From contig JAPQWV010000050.1 in the NCBI GenBank assembly GCA_027422505.1, positions 992,001 to 1,056,000 of the forward strand: a stretch of 64,000 nucleotides of DNA. The letters are read 5' to 3'. A model generated the notes under the pieces. It did not search any database. It was not told the origin of the DNA and saw only the letters and a list, made by a program, of their open reading frames with translations. Positions within the stretch are counted from its first letter, which is position 1. The number at the start of each line of letters is the position of its first letter. Source of the DNA: Craterostigma plantagineum. Taxonomy: Eukaryota; Streptophyta; Magnoliopsida; Lamiales; Linderniaceae. Below, one piece after another: positions 1 through 9,851 of this stretch. The position numbers and the translations under genes are program-made.

Positions 1-330
1 TTGGATCGATATATTGCTTCGGAGAAATCTGTGAGGTAAAACATTATCGAGGTTTCAATTTCTGATAAAAATTGATTTATTACGTTACCGCCTTTTTTGA
101 TATCACCGAGAAGTGGCAATTATGTCCTAGCCGTTTTGGTTCGGGTCGATGAACCGACCCATGCCGTTTGGGTCGATATGTTGCTACGAAGAAATCTGCG
201 AGGTAAAACTCTATCGAGGTTTCAATTTCTGATAAAACTTGATTTATTACATTACCGTCTTTTTTGATATCATCGAGAAGTGGCAATTATGTCCTAGCCG
301 TTTGGGTTTGGGTTGATGAACCGACCCATT
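1..330. repeat. Two-unit tandem repeat, period about 166 bp
   Basis: Two adjacent units (about 1-165 and 166-330) share long runs. Shared runs include the segment that begins 'gaggtttcaatttctgataa' and the segment 'gagaagtggcaattatgtcc', both followed by 'gatgaaccgaccca'. The first unit is probably cut by the window edge. I see no convincing coding content in it; the short reading frames here are not conserved between units. Confidence 0.75.
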
Positions 331-568
331 ACCCATGTCTTGCCAACAGTGTGAGTTATTGTATCTCGAATTTTCGACATAATAGGAGCATATCTGTCCT
401 TTCAAGAATTGCCATTATACATCATAGACGACATATTGTGATTGGTTAGTTGTATCGAACATGCCCACGTATTGTCCAATCATTGGGTAGCTGAGCAGTC
501 TTTACCAAGAAAGAAGAAACCTTTCCGAAGCTTCTCTTGGTTGCTTCAGATTTGCTTCGTGGGTTCCA

Positions 569-816
569 TGTTCGTCAGCCCGCGATAAGTAAGTGCTTAG
601 TTTTATTGGGGTTTTCGATTATTGGGTGGTTGTTTTTTTACAGATTGACTCTGGGAAAAGACGAGAAGGAGAGCAAAACAGTGCTGACGTGGCTTTGAAG
701 AATTTGAAAGGGATGAAGAGGATTAGTGTGCTCCATGTTCATCAGTCTGCGATAAGTAAGTGCATAGTCTTATTGAGGTTTTCGATTATTGCGTGGGTGT
801 TTTTTTACAGATTGGC
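569..816. repeat. Direct repeat pair of about 80 bp
   Basis: Positions 569-648 and 734-816 are near copies: 'tccatgttcgtcagcccgcg' against 'tccatgttcatcagtctgcg'. Each is followed by 'ataagtaagtg' and a pyrimidine-rich stretch that ends in 'tttttttacagattg'. Each copy looks like an exon end, a GTAAG donor, a short intron and a TTTACAG acceptor, so this may be a duplicated piece of a spliced gene. No protein family was recognised. Confidence 0.6.
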
Positions 817-1612
817 GTAATGAACACTGTTGTTTTTAAGACGACACAACAATTTACCTTTCAGAAAACGGAGGTTTATGTAATGTTTACCTTTCTTTTG
901 TATGACATGACACTCATCGACAGCAATCATCTTACTCCTCTCTCTTTTCCCATTTTGTAGTGGAGGTAAATTTTCGATTAGCCTAATGAACGGGCAGGCA
1001 AGAAATGGAGGCATATCATGAAACGGAGAAGTATACTATGCACAAGATTCTTGATAAATATCAGAATTTTCAACCATGTGGCTGAGGTATATAATAGATT
1101 TATGTATTCCTCCTTCGTATGCGTCAATGCTTAGCCACGACAGCAAATATATGTTTGCTATTACAGCATATGAGAATCCCTTCAAACGTGTTTTGCTTTT
1201 TTTTTCATAATTTATTATTTTATAGATTGGCGTAATGAACACTGCTGATTTTTAAGCAGACACAACAGTTTACCTTTTAGAAAACGGAGGTTTATGTAAT
1301 GTTTACCTTTCTTTTGTATGACATGTCACTCACCGGCAGCAATCGTGTTACTCCTCTCTCTTTTCTCATTTTGCAGTGGGTGCTTTTTATTAGCCTAATG
1401 AACAGGCAGGCAAGAAAGTGAGGCATGTCACGAAACGGAGAGGTATGCACAAGATTCTTGATAAATATATCAGAATTTGCAACCATGTAGCTGAGGTATA
1501 TAATAGATTTATGTATTCCTCCTTCGTGCGCGTCAATGCTTAGCATCGACAGCAAATGTATGTTCATTATTACAGCATATAAGAATCTCTTCAAAACGTT
1601 TTTGCTTTTTTT
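816..1612. repeat. Two-unit tandem repeat, period about 400 bp
   Basis: Unit 1 (about 816-1203) and unit 2 (about 1222-1612) match almost throughout, from 'attggcgtaatgaacactg' through 'gaaaacggaggtttatgtaa' and 'gcacaagattcttgataaat' to 'cttcaaa(a)cgt.tttgctttttt'. The units differ by small indels and substitutions. The short open frames in each are not conserved between the copies, so I treat this as a noncoding duplication inside degraded mobile DNA. Confidence 0.8.
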
Positions 1613-2035
1613 TTTTGTAATTTATTTATGATTTTGTTCTTTCGTTTTTTTCCTTGATTTGGTGTAGGCATCGATTTTGTGCAGAGAAAAGTAACTACCG
1701 TGAAGCTGAGCTGCAAAAATAATACTAATGCGCAAATCGAGAGCAAAGGTGGAGAGGACCTCTTATTGGAAGAAATGTTTACTAAGCAGCGACGAATGCG
1801 GATCGCAGCCAAGTCTTGCGTAATCCTCGGAAGCTCGGCTCGGAAGACACTAACTTCAAATTGTCCAACAGTTTTTGTGGAAAATGCCATCTAACAAGAT
1901 TGCTATAGCCAAAGAAATCCTCAAAGACGAACAAGAATCTATCATGTCTTATGTTCAATATAGATCAAATACCTTGATCTAGAACGGAGATGTATGGGCA
2001 ATGGTGCGTAGGAAGGCAAGGAGAATGGAGGAGGT
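1613..2035. other. Unassigned stretch with one exon-like open frame
   Basis: After a T-rich tract and a possible acceptor ('ggtgtag', near 1667) there is an open frame at 1679-1894 on the plus strand. It encodes about 71 residues and contains EDLLLEEMFTKQRRMRIAAK. I do not recognise the family. It could be a captured exon, because neighbouring sequence carries other gene fragments, but no homologous second copy in the window supports that. Confidence 0.35.
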
Positions 2036-2145
2036 ATTCGGCTCGCGCTCTGGCCTTCTGCCACTATGGCTGCTCGCTGCCCATCGTCGACATAGTCGTC
2101 AGGGCAAGCAGCTTCTACCTTGATTCTGACCTCCTGAAAAGGTAA
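2036..2145 (+). pseudogene. LRR receptor-like kinase fragment (copy 1)
   Basis: The plus-strand frame reads ARALAFCHYGCSLPIV, then degraded residues, then SSFYLDSDLLK. This is the stretch around the catalytic loop of plant LRR receptor-like kinases, which normally reads [21 protein letters not shown] followed by an S-x-YLD motif. The wording is closest, from memory, to the At2g24230/At5g58150 type. The HRD motif is destroyed (IVDIV), and only about 35 residues survive with no kinase context, so it cannot encode a kinase. A diverged second copy lies at 7,741-7,916. The surrounding DNA is Helitron-like, so I infer capture followed by decay. Confidence 0.6.
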
Positions 2146-3660
2146 GAGAATGCTTTCTTTATTATTACCTTGCTGTTTTGCTGCAGAGATTAGTTGATTT
2201 GTGCGTTGCTCTGTTCCTTCTGGTATTGGGGTTTGTCTACAATCAATTAATGGGATTGAGGCCAAATACTATCGAAAGCTGAGGGTGAGTTTGGATTGGA
2301 CTTTCCAATGGTGTTGGTGTCGATACCTATGTGCGATGAAAACGAGGTGAAGTTCATTTGGAGTTGACATCAACTTGATGGTTTTTTCATTAGCTTTCAA
2401 TCTGAGAAAATTTAGTTTTTCTGTGGAAGAGTTTTCGTACAAGGATTTTCCAGAACAGTTTCTTCCTTTTCGAAAATCATCTTACGCTTTTCAGATAATG
2501 TGTGCTACACACTGTGCTTGAGATAAATGATGTTAGCGTTCTTCCTTTATTTGGGGTTTCAGTTCTTCCTTTTGAACTATGTCTGAGGTTTTATCATAAT
2601 TTCATTTTGGGATTGTTATTTCCTTCTATTTGTGATAGATTCGATATTAATTGTCTTGGGTGCTAACTCTTCTATCTTCTATAGAAGGTGAAGAAGATAA
2701 ATTCAAGAAGCATTTTCCTTCACTCGAACAGTCTTCGCTAGAAAAAACGGATGTATGGTGAAGAATAGTATTTGATTCAAGTAAGAGTATGACTTTTCCA
2801 TTCGATAACCGTCGATTTTTTGCCATAAAAGAACATGCACGAGCGGCATCATTTGCAGAAATGTCGAAAGGTTTAGGATTGAAAGTGAACTATTCTGTTG
2901 CTGGATTTCACTCTTCTCCTTCAGAATCGACCAGCCTATCTCAACATGAAGAACTTGCCAAGGCAATCTCTCAAGATCAAAGTGGTTCATCAGAATCAGG
3001 TACCTTTTTTCTTATACAAATTGTAAATAGTCTACTCAAAATTGCAATGATAAGTCTTGGTCTTTCATTGCGTTAAGCTTATGATGGAGGCTATGGAAAG
3101 CATGTCCAAACAAGCATCTTATGAAATCCCGAGTTTAGCAACAATGTTTCACAATCTGAGATAAACCATCCAATTGAAAGTTATATCCCTCGATTTTCTC
3201 CCTTCAAAAACTCGGATTGTGGGCGAGATGCCATATCAATGAGTGGCAACACGAGACACCATTGTGACTTGTAATGGATAACGATGTTGGGCACTAAATT
3301 GTTTGCAGATCAGTGTTGTTTGTGGCTTTTGGAAAGAAATTCAAAGACAAGAAAATTCAAGAACGACCAGGGTGTGCGCTGGTTTTTTGCTTTCCCGTTT
3401 ATTTTATTGTATCTGGCATTGTTGTTCATTTTTACTTTATAAACTTCTATTGCATAAGGATCTCATTTAGTTGATGTGAGTATATATGTGATACGAAATT
3501 TATAAATGATGCAAATAATACAACTTTTAATATTAGTGGAGAAAAATGTGAAGCATATGCCAACGAATCTTAAGGGGTGGAAAGGCAACTTTTGGTACAG
3601 GTTCATTAATACGTGAAACACCATGCTAATCATTCTTCTTTGCAACTTTATAAGTTTTAA
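2146..3660. other. Degraded captured-gene sequence with an exon-like block
   Basis: Positions 2,270-2,520 resemble 8,060-8,370 and so belong to the same duplicated block as the kinase fragment. At 2,789-3,000 a plus-strand open frame (about 70 codons, containing RAASFAEMSKGLGLKVNY and SQHEELAKAISQDQSGSSES) ends at a plausible GGTACC-type donor and looks like a real exon. I could not assign it to a family. From 3,080 to 3,660 I see only AT-rich sequence and no gene. Confidence 0.4.
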
Positions 3661-4830
3661 TCATACCACTGATGGCTACTATTTGAGCCTTGGCAAAACA
3701 ACAGTTTGTGGTATGCGGATCGATGACGGTGGCTCAATTATGCTCAGATATATTTCTTCCATGTATTTTAATTTATGGTCTAATTGATAATACTTCATGG
3801 CTTTTATATTTAGACGTGTGGTGTTTTTCCTGGGAATTTGATGAATGCAATTGCTTATTATTTTAATTCGATTGCAACACTTTTGGGTAATTGTTTTGTT
3901 CTTTTGTAAATATCGAATTGCAAATTGCGTTGAATAATATGCTTATTTCTATGATAATGTTAACGGAAGTTCAAGATGAATAGTACATGTTAACTGACTA
4001 GGTTTTGGAGGATACGATTTTAAATATTTAGCGAGCCCATTAATCGATGAGCATGGTGTCCCTATTCGTGGAGTTTATTTTCACAAGTATATAACTCAGA
4101 TTAGTGTGTGTAGTTTTGAAAATATTGGAAACGTTCAAGACTGATTACAACTTAAAGTAGAATAAAATCTCGCAAACCATCTATTTAGATATGCTCGAAT
4201 GACCCCTTGAGAATGTATATAACCCTATTCCGCCCTGATCCGGTATGGAATGAACTTATAATCATGGAATCGACTCGATCATCAGATTATAAGTTCATAA
4301 CCCTAAATACAACAATAGAATACTGTTCCAGAAACGTAAGACCGCGAGTATGTAAGACTGTTGCAATGACTTTACAGACTGCAAGACTGTGTGACCGGAC
4401 GCAGAGCCATGAGACTGCAGTCTGCAATGAGATCGCTTTAACATTGTAAGACTGTAAGACTGCGCAACTAATACTTAAACATTGTAAGACTGTACAATAC
4501 ACAGCTATCAGGCGAGACTACTTAAACATTGTAAGACTGTAGACTGAAGGACTGTAGAATTTTTATTATTGTTTTTATAAAGTGCTAATGATAATCGTGC
4601 ATTAATTTATATTACACGATAAAAAGAATGATGTGTGTGACAAAACATATGGTTGGGTCACATTCGGGTTCAACCCGTTTAATAAACGGGTTGAAGACTT
4701 CAACCATAACGTAACCTGTTTACTTAAACGGGTTGAAACATCAAACACAAACGACGTGTTTTAACTCAAATCTAACCCACTAACCAGCCAATCCTATTTA
4801 AAAAAAAAACAAAAAACTTAAATAAACTCG
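3661..4830. mobile_element. Helitron-family 3' region, copy 1, truncated
   Basis: This stretch matches 11,630-12,480 in order. Shared blocks are 'tggtgtttttcc..gggaatttg', 'gtgtccc.attcgtggagttt', a cluster of GTAAGACTG-type repeats (about 4,345-4,560), then 'tcacattcgggttcaaccc' and 'ttttaactcaaatctaaccc'. The other copy continues to a perfect Helitron 3' terminus at 13,270. This copy loses similarity near 4,830 and has no terminus of its own. It is a relic with no coding potential. Confidence 0.6.
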
Positions 4831-4919
4831 AGAGTCTTCGATGAGGAAACAGATCTCGACCATGGATAAGAATCTCTAACGAGGAGGCGAAACTCAGCTG
4901 CAATTCTTGAGCTCCTTCA

Positions 4920-5330
4920 GGGCATGCGAGCTGGAATGTCGCCCGACTCTGGCGATTCAAGAACTGATGAGCACGCCAGAGATCGAACCGATGATGGAGA
5001 TGAAGAAGAGCGTGTGATCTTAATAAACCCCTTTAGTCAGACCATCGTTGTTCGGGGCTCGCACGACCCTATCAGGGGGGGTACACGAACTCGAGATCCG
5101 ATCGGCTCGCTGGGCGACTACTTCGTGGGTCCCATCCGCTGTAATTAGTTTGTTTGCAAATCCTCTATAGGCCACGGCGTTACTGACGAGGGCCCGTTGG
5201 GCCATTTGCCTACTACAGACGACCAGGCGGGCCACCACAAGCCCGGTGCTGCACCAGCTGTCGCTGTTCTGGCGCCCCCGAAATCTTTTGCCTCGGCAGA
5301 GCTGAGTTGCCATTACTTATGTAAGATTGG
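4920..5330 (+). pseudogene. RING-H2 E3 ligase (RING1-like) fragment
   Basis: The plus-strand frame at 4,924-5,148 contains ILINPFSQTIVVRGSHD and SLGDYFVGP after an acidic stretch (TDDGDEEE). In plant RING-H2 ubiquitin ligases of the At1g55530/At3g13430 type, an ILINPFNQTI.VQG segment is followed by GSLGDYF.GPGL, so this is the middle of such a protein. The RING finger is absent, and the frame ends at a TAA just after the GP motif. The following 180 bp (5,150-5,330) is unusually GC-rich and keeps an open frame, but I could not align it. I infer a captured exon piece; the assignment rests on motif memory. Confidence 0.55.
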
Positions 5331-6345
5331 TTTTTTGCTATTACTATGGACAGCCTTTGTAGTGGAGCTCATTTGGTGAGTTTAATTTATTAATTGGTTG
5401 AGTATCTGTTTTTGTAAATTAACCCTTTTTTATTGCGGAGTGTAGTAAGTAAGTAAATCGTATTATGTAGTTTTGCCTGACGCTTTCAGCCCCCAAATTC
5501 GCGAGTTCAAGATCGTGTAATGTTGTTTCATAAGACTGCAAGTATGTAATGTTGCAGCGATGACTTCATAATTGTAAAACTGTGAGACTCACTACTTCGG
5601 AGGAATACTTAGGCTTATTTTGACACAAATTCCTTAAAATAGATTCCCTCTCTCAACGTAAGTCTGCGAGTATAAATTTCTGATCAATGACGCTCTGTTG
5701 GCTACGATGACAATTTTGTATCGCTGCCAGCATAGAAGCTCAAGCTAAAAGAAGATCGATGGAAGTGAATTTGGGTAAATTGACTATAATTACAATTACT
5801 CTGTTAAAATAACGAAACTTAAAAAAATATCTACTCAATAATAAAATAACAATTTTTTTTTATATGTAAGGACACTGTATTGCCTGAAGAATGCATAGCA
5901 TTTTTTTTAGATGTGGACTTATTAAATTTGATTTCCAAATATGCTGGAATAAAAGGGGGAAACTGATTATAATCGATCCTGGTTTGTACAGTCATAATAC
6001 ATATGAGATTTGGTGGATGATCAAGCAGAGAAGCTTGCCTGTAGCTTTCAAGTTTTGCACTGGTAATTTTACTTTATTCCTTTAATATTCTATTTCTTTT
6101 CCTTTTTTCAACTTTATTCCCATTTTTCTTTCTTGTCAGTATCCATATACTTTAGATGTGGCTGCAGTAAAAAGTTGGCATTAAAAACAATGCATGTTGA
6201 TTTCTCAATACTCTATACGCATTTAAAAGGTCTAATAATGGGGCAGCTAAACAGTCTCATTCGCCGAACTGCAGACAATGTATAACTTCGAAATATCAGC
6301 CTCTTCAAATGCAATGAGAACTAGAAGAAATGAACAGATGAGAAC
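5331..6345. other. AT-rich spacer with weak GTAAGACTG-type repeats
   Basis: Positions 5,460-5,600 carry several degenerate copies of the GTAAGACTGTA repeat typical of this local Helitron family ('ataagactgcaagtatgtaatg', 'gtaaaactgtgagactc'). The remainder, including short open frames near 5,890-6,085, shows no recognisable gene. Confidence 0.4.
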
Positions 6346-6515
6346 GTGAGTAAGGGTCTGAAGAAGGCGGAGTTTTGCTAATAAATCGACGGTTTTGACG
6401 GTGGTGATTTTGAGGCTGATTTTCAGAATTCTACCGACAATAATAAAGAGAGAAAGGTCATCGTCAAAATGAAATTCGCTTCATTTGCCTCTAAAAGCTA
6501 TGGTCCTAAACCTGA
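6346..6515 (+). pseudogene. Group VII ERF transcription factor fragment (copy 1)
   Basis: The plus strand encodes KGLKKAEFC, stop codons, then GDFEADFQNSTD and KFASFASKSYGP. In group VII ERF factors (RAP2.2/RAP2.12 type), a KG.KK motif is followed by a segment such as DADFEADFQ.FKDDS, upstream of the AP2 domain. Only this N-terminal acidic segment is present; there is no AP2 domain, and in-frame stops interrupt it. A better-preserved copy lies at 9,364-9,565. The reading frame and similarity are visible; capture by a mobile element is inferred. Confidence 0.55.
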
Positions 6516-7148
6516 TATGGAGGGCCCGTATGTTCAATGGCGTTGCTTTTGAATGGAATGACGTAGAGTGGTAGGCATAATGAGAAGACAAAGATTCAAT
6601 ATGGAGTGCGCGAATGTAGTTCTGATTAATATTCTGAGTTTAAGTTATTGTACTATAGGAATGAAAGAGTTTCCTCCTGTCATAACATATACAGGAGGAA
6701 ACTAATAAAACCCGTTAATTTCCTCCTGTAGTTTTCAAATGGATTTTCTCTATAGCCCATTTTGGGAAATAATACGCAAACTCTTGGTGATGCACGGGGT
6801 ACTTTGATTTATGGTACACACCTAGGTTACATGCAATAAGTCGACATGAATCTTAATTGTCGAGATGCAACGATCTCCGCCGCTTGATGCGCCAATGTGG
6901 TTCTGATTAATATTCTGAGTTTAAGTTATTAGTTTCCGACTTAAATTTGCCTGAAAGTGCTTACGTGGCGTTATAGGAATGAATTTATATTTTATTTGGC
7001 GGATAGCAGTGTACCCACGTTATTTTGTCGTCGGAGTTATTAATGATAGAAATGAAAAGACATTTTTATATATTAAATGCTACACGGAAAACGAACAGAC
7101 GCATCAAAGAAAACAGCAAAAAAATAATCGGCCATGGAAAAATGAGAG
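6516..7148. repeat. Short duplicated block and small inverted repeat
   Basis: The block 'ttctgattaatattctgagt' with flanks occurs at about 6,604-6,675 and again at 6,890-6,985. Between them lies a short inverted repeat built on 'gtttcctcctg' and 'caggaggaaac' (6,668-6,725). No gene was recognised. Confidence 0.5.
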
Positions 7149-7580
7149 ATGACAAAGATTCAATCATTCCTAGCCCTAAATACAGCAGTGCGACAATTCA
7201 TTGACGAAGCAGTCGCCGTCCAATCCCTCATGATAAAGAACATGATCGAGGACGACTGCGCTGATTCAGCCATTCCCCTCCCCAACGTCACGGCCAAGGG
7301 CCCAAGACTCTGTCCAAGGTCGTCGAGTACTGCAAGCGCCAGCGGACGATGGCGAAGATCTGGCGCCGCTGAAGTTGTTCGAGGAGGAGTTCGTCAGTGT
7401 CGATCTGATGGCTGTAGGACCTGATAATCTTAGCGCAATCGATTAGGGTTTTTGATGATTTGGGGATTTTGGGTAATTTAACTTCTGAATCAGTTTTGGT
7501 TTTTTTTTTTTTTTGATTTCTCATTTAGGTTGCAAACTACATGAACGTCGGGATCTCTTCAACTTCGCCAGTTTCCTTCA
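7149..7580 (+). pseudogene. SKP1-like (ASK) gene fragment with degenerate intron
   Basis: The plus strand reads [20 protein letters not shown] followed by [12 protein letters not shown]. This is the highly conserved N-terminal region of SKP1, the adaptor of SCF ubiquitin ligases (family: DEAVALQSQTIKHMIEDDCA, then IPLPNVTSKIL). Just downstream, a shifted frame gives KVVEYCKR and then [12 protein letters not shown], the next SKP1 segments. After about 110 bp of T-rich sequence, an acceptor-like 'tttag' precedes VANYMNVG, matching SKP1 LAANYLNI at the usual intron position. At least one frameshift (near 7,300) and loss of the C-terminal helices make it nonfunctional. It lies between other gene scraps in Helitron-like DNA. 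Confidence 0.75.
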
Positions 7581-7740
7581 CGATCTCTCCACTGCACGTG
7601 CCTCAGTTCCTTCAAATATGTTTGGATCGTCTTTACCGTATTTATTGGATCGTCTTTACCATTGTTATTTCTCTTTTTTTTTGTGGTTTCTGTTTATGAT
7701 TTTTATTCCTTCCATTTTATTTGTTGGTTTGCTGTAGGCA

Positions 7741-7916
7741 TTGGATAACGGCGGTATACGGCTTGACTGGCTGGCCGCCAGCTGGGAGTTCAGGTATATC
7801 GTGGCCCCGATGCGGCTCGCACTTTGGCAATCCTCTACGATGGCTGCTCGCCGCCCATCGTCCATAGAGAACTTATGGAAAGCAGCCTCTACCTTGATTC
7901 TGACCTCATAAAAGGG
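7741..7916 (+). pseudogene. LRR receptor-like kinase fragment (copy 2)
   Basis: The first part reads GGIRLDWLAASWEFRYIVAP, resembling the LDW..R..IA.G segment of receptor kinases. A shifted frame then gives [17 protein letters not shown] and SSLYLDSDL, the catalytic-loop region (family: [19 protein letters not shown]). HRD is changed to HRE, frames shift within the fragment, and the DFG motif is missing. It aligns with the fragment at 2,036-2,145, but the two have decayed independently. It begins right after an acceptor-like 'tgctgtag', which suggests a captured exon. Confidence 0.65.
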
Positions 7917-9360
7917 AAAGAAAAGCACTGTGAGGCGCAAAATTATTTCACTAATCATAATCAATGTTTTTTTTATTATTACCTTTCTGTTTTGCTGCAG
8001 AGATTAGCGGATTTTTGTGTTGTTCTGTTCCTTCTGCTATTAGGTTTTTCCTATATTATACTAATGGGATTGTGGCCAAAGATGATAAAAATTGATGGGG
8101 GTGAGGGTGGGATTGATTGGATTTTCCAAGGGTGTTGGTGACGATACCTGTGTGCATTGAAAAGGAGGTAGGATTAGATATATTCAATTGATGGTTGTTG
8201 TAATTGTGTTGCCATTTGGCATTGACATCAACTTGATAATTCTTTTTGGTTGACTTTTTGTCTGATGAATTTTGTTTCTCAGAGGAAGCTTTTTCTGACA
8301 GGTATTTTTTTCAGAGCAACTTATTTGTTTGCAAAGATCATCCTTACGCTCTTCAGGTAATGTGTGACGATCGAGTGCCAACTCACTCTTCTAATTTTTT
8401 GAATTGTCGGTTAGTAGAGATTTTGAAACAAATCAACGTGACTGCTTGGTATTTTGCCGGAGGTATAATTCTTTGTTATTCTTTCTGAATTTCACTAACG
8501 ATTGTTTTGATTATGGAATTTATAATAATGAATGTTCTTCTCATTTTTCTTATTGATAGCCGAAGATACGACGGGCTGGTATGAAGCCTGTAAAGCCTGA
8601 TGTTGATGTCGATTCTAATAAAGTCGAAGGAGGTAAACGAGATTTAACTTAAATCAGGTCTTTCACAATTATTGGTTTCAGGCAAAACGTGACTCCTTAA
8701 TTTGCTACAACTCTTAATTGTTGTTACTATTTTATTTATTACTTATTATTTGTTTCAGATAACTTTTTACTCAAGGAACAGATCCAACAACACATGTTGG
8801 TTCTTGATCTGAGTCAAGGCATCTAAGTTGTCTTATTCATTTCCTTTTTTTTTTGTACATCAATTTTCAACGTATAAGTGGGTTGCCTGAATATACGGAG
8901 GTTGGTGAACAGTTTGGTGGTCGGTGACTTGCAATAAGTTACTCTTGAAACTGCGTTCTTTTGTAAAAATTATTGGGATCTCTGCAGGTGTTGGGATCTT
9001 TACACAGAACAAAATGCCCAGATCCACTCGCAATGATTTAAGCAACGAAAGGTATGCACCTGAAGATCTTATGTCTTCTTATAGTATAAAATTTTCTTTT
9101 GATTTTATGATTTTTCGTCGGCCATTGGCGGGATGAACGGATACATCGAGAAGCGTGACTAATATCTTGATGATTTCATCTCTTTATGAACTAGGCCTTT
9201 AGCATCGGCGTAACATGAAAGATGTTGATGCAAGACATGCATGGTTATGGTAATTTGTTGCCACTCTTGGTTTACTGTAATTTATCCTAATAGGGTTGTT
9301 TCGTCAACCTACTCCGATATTCACAAGAACAAGTAATTGTATTTCTTTGCTTTTTTTTTT
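7917..9360. other. Rest of duplicated block 2; exon-like scraps
   Basis: Positions 8,060-8,370 resemble 2,270-2,520. Short exon-like islands follow: about 8,561-8,632 (PKIRRAGMKPVKPDVDVDSN, after an 'ttgatag' acceptor and ending near 'gaggtaaa') and about 8,989-9,050 (MPRSTRNDLSNER, ending at 'aggtatg'). They may be pieces of one captured spliced gene. I cannot name it, and no continuous reading frame can be built. Confidence 0.35.
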
Positions 9361-9363
9361 GCA

Positions 9364-9565
9364 AATAGAAGTAAGGGTTTGAAGAAGGCGATGTTTTGCT
9401 AATAAATCGACGATTTAGATGCGGATGGTGATTTTGAGGCTGATTTTCAGAATTTTACCGACGATGATGAAGAGAAACATGTCATTGTCAAAAAGAAATT
9501 CGCTTCATTTGCCTCCAAAAGCTATGGTTCTAACCTCTATAAGCCTTTTCATCTTCCTCATTAGT
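9364..9565 (+). pseudogene. Group VII ERF transcription factor fragment (copy 2)
   Basis: The plus strand reads SKGLKKAMFC, two stop codons, then DLDADGDFEADFQNFTDDDE, then KKKFASFASKSYGSNLYKPF before a stop. This is the acidic N-terminal segment of RAP2.2/RAP2.12-type ethylene response factors. No N-terminal MCGGAII degron or AP2 domain is seen. It matches 6,346-6,515 closely and retains more of the frame. It sits just upstream of GTAAGACTG repeats and an internal Helitron 3' end at 9,851. Confidence 0.6.
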
Positions 9566-9599
9566 GGATATACATAAATGTATAGTTTTGACATCAATT

Positions 9600-9851
9600 T
9601 CCGCTTAGCGTGTTAGACTGTACGATCCACGGCTAGCAAACTACACTACTTAGACATGGTAAGAATGCACGGCTGTGAGACTGTAGAATGTATTTTTTTT
9701 ATTATTGTTTTTATATTATGCAGTAATTTTACATTACACAATGCAAGATTGATGTGTGTGACAAAACAAGACTAATAAAAAATCAACTTAAAAATTATGT
9801 TTTTATACTTGACAAAAAATAACCCGTGCATCGCACAGGAGCAAAACCTAG
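9600..9851 (+). mobile_element. Internal Helitron 3' end
   Basis: GTAAGACTG-type repeats (9,605-9,690) are followed by 'gatgtgtgtgacaaaacaa' and then by a hairpin, CCCGTGC-ATC-GCACAGG (about 9,823-9,839), and 'agcaaaacCTAG' ending at 9,851. A short hairpin about 10 nt before CTRR is the diagnostic 3' structure of plant Helitrons. The stem has one mismatch, and the base after CTAG is A rather than T. It is probably an old terminus, with another family copy starting right after it. Confidence 0.65.

Noticed and set aside
7288..7524. Minus-strand open frame over the SKP1 fragment
   Set aside because: It is a shadow of the SKP1-like coding sequence on the plus strand.
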